Shown: positions 41,131 through 45,240 of the stretch, piece after piece
Numbering within the stretch: the stretch's first letter is position 1
Layout of the letters: every line of letters starts with the position of its first letter
Position numbers and translations under genes: made by a program
Notes under the pieces: model-generated
The model's database searches: none
Told to the model about the DNA's origin: nothing
Seen by the model: the letters and a program-made list of their open reading frames with translations, nothing else
DNA from: an uncultured Bacteroidia bacterium
GTDB lineage: Bacteria; Bacteroidota; Bacteroidia; Bacteroidales; CAJPTX01
Direction: 5' to 3'
DNA length: 45,240 bases
Assembly: GCA_947252645.1 (NCBI GenBank)
Contig: CAMXWF010000019.1
Coordinates: 1-45,240 of the forward strand

Positions 41131-44100
41131 CTAGAATTTCTCAAACTGCGCCTCGATGGTCACATCCTGCCGCACGGTGAGCTGCTGCGATTGCCTGGGG
41201 CGCAAAAATCCGTTGACCACCAAGCGCATGAGCCTATAGCCGTCGTGGGGGTGTACTTCAATACGCAGCTGCTGCCCATAGTAGAGGATGCCCTTGTCTT
41301 GCAGCCTGTGGTTACTCTCCGTGAGAACCTCTAGGAAGTCTCGTTTATTGGAGACGATGTGCAGGTGATAGGCAACATTTTCCATGATGGGCCAGAGGAG
41401 CTGATCCTGCGCCATAGGGAGGCTGATCTGGGCGCCCTTGGACTGCGATCCATCGCTAGCAACGATCGCCTTGACCTGCACGCCGGGCTGGTGTAGCAGG
41501 TCAATCGGTATGGGCTGCTGGGGAATTTGCGTCCAGGTATAGACGTAGTATGGGTCCTGCCGCACAGGAGTCATGTTGGGCACGGAGGGAACATAGAGCG
41601 CGCTCACGGGGACAAAGAGGCTCACGGGACTGGGTATTGGCTTAACATCAAAGGCCATGCTTCCTTCGACCTTGATTGGGATGGTGACATTTTCCAGCGA
41701 TTGCCCGTTGAGGAGCAATTCGACCCTAGGAAGCAGTTTATATTCCTTGGTGGGCTTGAGCCGCAGTTCTTCGCCCCAGGGTACGCGCTGCAAGTCTTCC
41801 AATGTCTGGGACGTACTAGTGGTCTCAAAGACCCAATAGCGGCGGCACTCCTCGGAAATGCTGACCAAGCATTGCTTCTGGAGCGTGGTGGCCTGGAAGT
41901 CATAGTTTTTATCGACCGTAAGGTCAAAGGAGGTGCGTCCATCGACGACCAGGTCGCCGTTGATACTCAGGGCTTCTACAATCCTGTGGCTGGCCGGGTG
42001 GAGCGAGACCTTGATCTGGTCGCCGGCCCGCACCTCGTTTTCGCTATGGGCGAGGATAATTGTCCCATTGAGGAGTACGTTCCAGTGGGCTTCTGGGGTG
42101 GGGGGATCGGTAGAGATGGTGTATGTGGGTCGTATGAACTGTGGCTTGAAATTGTAGTCTTGGTTGGGGACGGTGAAAATGAGCGTGTCGCCGTGGTAAG
42201 GAGTAGCTGGGAGGCTCGTCAAGTCTAGCTGGTAGAACTTTCCTGGCTTGGGGACGATGAGAACTTTCGAGCCTGCCTTAGCCCTGCCTTTAGGGATTAG
42301 GGGGTGCTTGTGCAGGTCGAGGAATTCGAGGTCGCCCCGCCCCTTGGCCGTGGTTACGTACAGTAGGTTGTAGAGATTGCGGTACGTTGGCGCAACGACC
42401 ACATCGGCAAAGATGCGGTAGGGGGTATCGGTTTGCGCCTGCTGGCCATCGAGGGTAAGTTTGTCTCCGTAGGCAAACCTCTCGGTGGGAGCGAAGCGCA
42501 GCTTGTATTCCGAGAAAATGGGTAGCGGAACCTCAGGAGCCACGGAGGCCTTGAGCCACCCCTTGCTCCCGAGCGGACGATACTCAACCTGCATGTCGAG
42601 CTTGTCGGCCTCACGATTAGTCAAGGTGAAACTCTCTGGGAGCAGCTGCACCCCCAGTGGCATGGGTTGCGTAGCGTAGGGCGAGTTCGGTGGCAAGTAA
42701 ACCACAAGGTTTTTGGGGACGGGCATCGGGGCAAAAGCACTACGCAACTGCTCTGGGTTAGGCGGGGTGCTGTTATCCAAGACCAATGCTCTCAAACCAC
42801 GACAGCCTACCAGCGCGCCGGGCGAGAGCTTGACATTCTTACCCCTGAGCCTTAGCAACAATAAACTCGTCATATTGAAAAGCGCAGCTTGCTCTAGCCT
42901 CGCAATCTGCTCTGGCAGCTCTAGTGCCAGTAGACTGTCACCATGGAGGAAAGCTGCAGGGGCAATGGCGGTTTCATTGCCTTGGGGAGTATAAACCAAA
43001 CGCTGTTCGCGGCTGCTGTTGGCATAGCGCACGAGCCTGCCCGAGACAATGCGGTAGTCGAAGCCTTCGCGTAGCTGCCCCTGGGGAGCAAAGATGGCGG
43101 TAAGCTTAGATCCTTCGAACCAAGGGGCCAGGTGAAACGAGGGTTGGTAGATAGTATCGTCCAAATAGGTAAAAGCTACGAAGCGCTGCCCCTGGGCAGG
43201 TAGGGCACGGGCACGGAGCGATGCCCCCGTGAGGAATTTTTGGCTAGTGGAAGCATCGTATACCACACTGTCCTGATTCCAGTAGCGTCCTCCTGAGCGT
43301 TCCCTCAGGGAGATAGACCCGCCACCCTGAAGCTCTATTCCCAGCAGCATCTGCGCTGGCTTCCCCTGTGCGTGGACCAATTGAAAGCCCTTGGGGGAGG
43401 GCGTATAGGGGCCATCAATGTAGACATCTTCGGGTACGACCAATGCAACTCTGGGGTCTCGGGTTCGGCTCGGAGCATTGTCCCAGCTTAGCTTATCATA
43501 GCTAGCCGCTGAGGCTGCATAAATCTTAAGACGATCACCGAAATATCCGACTCTCATAGCCGCGGCATAGCCTTTGAAATGGCGCAGCCTGTCGCTAGCA
43601 ATGAGCGGGCAGGTGGCGTGCTCGCTGATGGCCTGAAAGCCCACCGTGTCCACCTGGTAGGGCAACTGGTAGTAATCGCCCACTCGCTTCCCATAGTAGA
43701 GCAGGAGGTGCTTATCCGCAGAGTAGTAGACTCCACCGCAGTTCACTACGCCGGGGGGCAGGGGGTCAACGACAATGTTCTTAGCATTTAGTTGTTGGAG
43801 CTTGGCAAAATCCTTGGGCCCCTTGATATAACCGTTCCCTAACCAGAGGGTGTCCTGCCAACAGCCATCAAGCAGTTCATTGAGCGTGTAGCCCGGGATG
43901 GAGTCTACGATTTCAACGCAATCTGGCGATGAATGCCGTAGGGCACTAAAGTTGCGGACACCATACTCCACATGCTCATGGTAGACTACGCGCACTAACC
44001 GGTAGCGCACGGGGGTATGAGGTGTTTGCTGTATACCGACCAAATTGACTTCGTAGGGGTTCGTCACCTCATAGATGATGTGATCCTCTACGAAGCGTAC

Positions 44101-44211
44101 GCCTTTAGGTAGAGAGCCTGCGCCTTGTGCCAGCAGCCCCCCATGCGCTGCGCCTAAAAGGAGCAGAAAAGCTGACAGGAGCAAAAGCCCTATAAGTCTC
44201 AAACGGCACAT
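41131..44211 (-). CDS. Large secreted protein with BspA-like LRR segment
   Basis: A 1026-residue secreted protein with signal peptide (MCRLRLIGLLLLSAFLLLLG, cleaved near LLAQG). Residues about 30-400 are unrecognised beta-rich sequence. Around 410-490 a short LRR_5-type stretch appears (AIAPAAFLHGDSLLALELPE; LEQAALFNMTSLLLLRLRG; LSPGALVGCRGLRALVL). The remaining 500 residues are repeated beta domains, ending in an InlB B-repeat-like module (LRIEVHPHDGYRLMRLVVNG; VRQDVTIEAQFEKF). No T9SS sorting domain is seen, so it may be periplasmic or secreted otherwise. It is likely adhesive or structural. The gene is unlike its metabolic neighbour and is somewhat lower in GC. No certain promoter; TAACTTGG at 44240-44233 is one mismatch from the -7 consensus. 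Confidence 0.8.
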   Translation of the reverse strand: MCRLRLIGLLLLSAFLLLLGAAHGGLLAQGAGSLPKGVRFVEDHIIYEVTNPYEVNLVGIQQTPHTPVRYRLVRVVYHEHVEYGVRNFSALRHSSPDCVEIVDSIPGYTLNELLDGCWQDTLWLGNGYIKGPKDFAKLQQLNAKNIVVDPLPPGVVNCGGVYYSADKHLLLYYGKRVGDYYQLPYQVDTVGFQAISEHATCPLIASDRLRHFKGYAAAMRVGYFGDRLKIYAASAASYDKLSWDNAPSRTRDPRVALVVPEDVYIDGPYTPSPKGFQLVHAQGKPAQMLLGIELQGGGSISLRERSGGRYWNQDSVVYDASTSQKFLTGASLRARALPAQGQRFVAFTYLDDTIYQPSFHLAPWFEGSKLTAIFAPQGQLREGFDYRIVSGRLVRYANSSREQRLVYTPQGNETAIAPAAFLHGDSLLALELPEQIARLEQAALFNMTSLLLLRLRGKNVKLSPGALVGCRGLRALVLDNSTPPNPEQLRSAFAPMPVPKNLVVYLPPNSPYATQPMPLGVQLLPESFTLTNREADKLDMQVEYRPLGSKGWLKASVAPEVPLPIFSEYKLRFAPTERFAYGDKLTLDGQQAQTDTPYRIFADVVVAPTYRNLYNLLYVTTAKGRGDLEFLDLHKHPLIPKGRAKAGSKVLIVPKPGKFYQLDLTSLPATPYHGDTLIFTVPNQDYNFKPQFIRPTYTISTDPPTPEAHWNVLLNGTIILAHSENEVRAGDQIKVSLHPASHRIVEALSINGDLVVDGRTSFDLTVDKNYDFQATTLQKQCLVSISEECRRYWVFETTSTSQTLEDLQRVPWGEELRLKPTKEYKLLPRVELLLNGQSLENVTIPIKVEGSMAFDVKPIPSPVSLFVPVSALYVPSVPNMTPVRQDPYYVYTWTQIPQQPIPIDLLHQPGVQVKAIVASDGSQSKGAQISLPMAQDQLLWPIMENVAYHLHIVSNKRDFLEVLTESNHRLQDKGILYYGQQLRIEVHPHDGYRLMRLVVNGFLRPRQSQQLTVRQDVTIEAQFEKF

Positions 44212-44806
44212 ACCAAGCCCTTATACCTCTTGCCAAGTTAAGAGAAAAAGTGGAGAATAAGTGTGGAGCTGACCTTGACCGAATGCTTATCTCACTATAA
44301 ACCAATGGATAACAATGTGCTGCTTCTGGAGAGACGTATACTACCCACCTAGAAAGCAAGAGGTCACTGGGCACGCATGTCGTAGAATAGTCTGACCAGC
44401 GCAGCCCTAGGGCAAGCCCCAGAGGCCAGCTCCACTTCCAACAAGATACCCACGCGCGGTCTGAGACTGGAATTGGCGTAATGCCCACTCCATGCCTGCC
44501 CTGCACCACCAGTACATTGGCAACAGATGCTCTTGCAGAGAGCAGTAAGGGGAGGTCTGGGGCTTGTAAGGGTAGTCAAAGCCTAAAGGCATCATGCGCC
44601 CATAGGATCCTGAAACGATGGATGTTGCACGGGAGAAGCCAAGTGCGGTGGAGACCCGCATGCACTCACAGTTAGGCTGGTCGCACAAGCACTCTTTTGG
44701 CCCAAGAGGGCACTTATCCATTCGTAGGGAATATCCATGTCAATGAAAAGAGCGTCTCCAGCAGGCGCACAAAAATACAACGCTTGAGCATGGCACAAGA
44801 GTATGC
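44212..44806. other. Non-coding or decayed region
   Basis: About 600 bp with no convincing intact gene. Short overlapping minus-strand frames (44592-44798, with DALFIDMDIPYEWISALLG; 44407-44721, with SYGRMMPLGFDYPYKPQTS) look partly coding and could be one frameshifted gene, but no family was recognised. Confidence 0.4.
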
Positions 44807-45091
44807 CTAGTGCGTCCTCTCGTAGAGACTGTACACCTCAGTCTTTGGCTGCAGAGGTTTTAGCACGTCAATGTAGTGCGCATCGCACCAACTGAAGAGC
44901 ATGTCAGGGACAACATAGGAAGTAGAATGTGGATTACCATGGAGCAACGCTCGCACCACAGCAACTTCTCCACCATCTAGCAAGCCATGGCATAAAGTAG
45001 GAACGCAACAAGAAAGGAAACCCCTAGTGAGGCCCTGCGAAACTGTCCCATACAGGCCTCTGCCGCCGCCTCTAAGCTGTGAACTTGAGGC
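44807..45091 (-). pseudogene. 5-prime-truncated coding fragment, unrecognised
   Basis: A minus-strand frame open from 45091 (just after a TAG at 45092-45094) to a TAG at 44807. It reads like real protein for 94 residues: RGGGRGLYGTVSQGLTRGF, GLLDGGEVAVVRALLHGNPH, SYVVPDMLFSWCDAHYIDVL, ending LKPLQPKTEVYSLYERTH. It has no ATG in a suitable place near its 5-prime end, so it seems to be the C-terminal remnant of a gene. No family was recognised. Base composition is lower in GC than the core genes. It may continue downstream as the broken frames at 44407-44798. Confidence 0.45.
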
Positions 45092-45240
45092 CTAGCCCGC
45101 TACCAAGCAGGAAGGAGGAAGGCCCGGCGCAGCAGATACCCTTGACCCCTGCGACCAGGCTGACAACGCTGCTGGCGGCCTACCTGTGGCTAAAGGACGA
45201 ACTGCCCGAGCTCAACGCCCGGTTCGCCATGCTCAAAACG
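45079..45240 (+). CDS. Possible partial ORF at right edge, unrecognised
   Basis: A plus-strand frame opens after a TAA at 45073 and runs to the window end. From a GTG at 45079 it reads 54 codons, with ATRLTTLLAAYLWLKDELPE then LNARFAMLKT at the end looking like a genuine helix-rich protein. The first 20 residues are low in complexity. There is no ATG until 45229 and no ribosome site, so the start, or even the gene, is uncertain. Confidence 0.3.
   Translation, partial: MNLRPSPLPSRKEEGPAQQIPLTPATRLTTLLAAYLWLKDELPELNARFAMLKT

Overview
The window reads as chromosomal DNA of a GC-rich member of the Bacteroidota, most likely order Bacteroidales and close to Porphyromonas. Supporting this are a secreted C10 cysteine peptidase with a type IX secretion (T9SS) sorting domain, BspA-type and other leucine-rich surface proteins, DUF4876/DUF6850/DUF4857 families, a DAHP synthase-chorismate mutase fusion, a short SerA next to SerC and DUF1015, and several exact matches to the Bacteroides -7 promoter element TAnnTTTG placed just upstream of genes.

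Layout. Bases 1-18000 are almost all on the minus strand. Reading 10869 down to 1, one tightly packed run encodes an ABC ATPase, its membrane permease, an inner-membrane DUF4857 protein, a TonB-dependent receptor, a small lipoprotein, a DUF6850 outer-membrane barrel, two DUF4876 lipoproteins and the start of a leucine-rich-repeat protein that leaves the window. It spans inner membrane, periplasm, outer membrane and surface, has several translational overlaps, and is the best candidate here for an uncharacterised system. Upstream of it, behind a clear terminator, are the C10 peptidase, a secreted YD-repeat-like protein and a SiaB-like GHKL protein. Then come tRNA-Pro(CGG), a lipoprotein and a DMT-family exporter.

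Bases 18000-20500 are an accessory patch. A DUF4143-type ATPase gene lies between two near-identical direct repeats of about 184 bp. It is followed by a composite wreck of a second AAA-ATPase gene and a four-helix-bundle gene, and by 7-bp periodic ACTG repeats. From 20500 to 28200 the plus strand carries comEC, ftcD, an OmpA-like lipoprotein, ridA and a duplicated leucine-rich-repeat protein with calcium-loop-like motifs.

Bases 28800-44200 are again minus strand: a heterodimeric ABC exporter pair followed by an orphan PstS-like lipoprotein, a serine module (serC, serA, DUF1015), RNase R, and a large secreted protein whose gene sits 11 bp upstream of the DAHP synthase/chorismate mutase gene. 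The right end (44212-45240) holds decayed or unrecognised coding fragments.

Several rho-independent terminators (hairpin plus T-run) and consensus -7 elements are visible, so transcription units can be drawn with some confidence. All family assignments are from motif recognition by eye; no database search was run.
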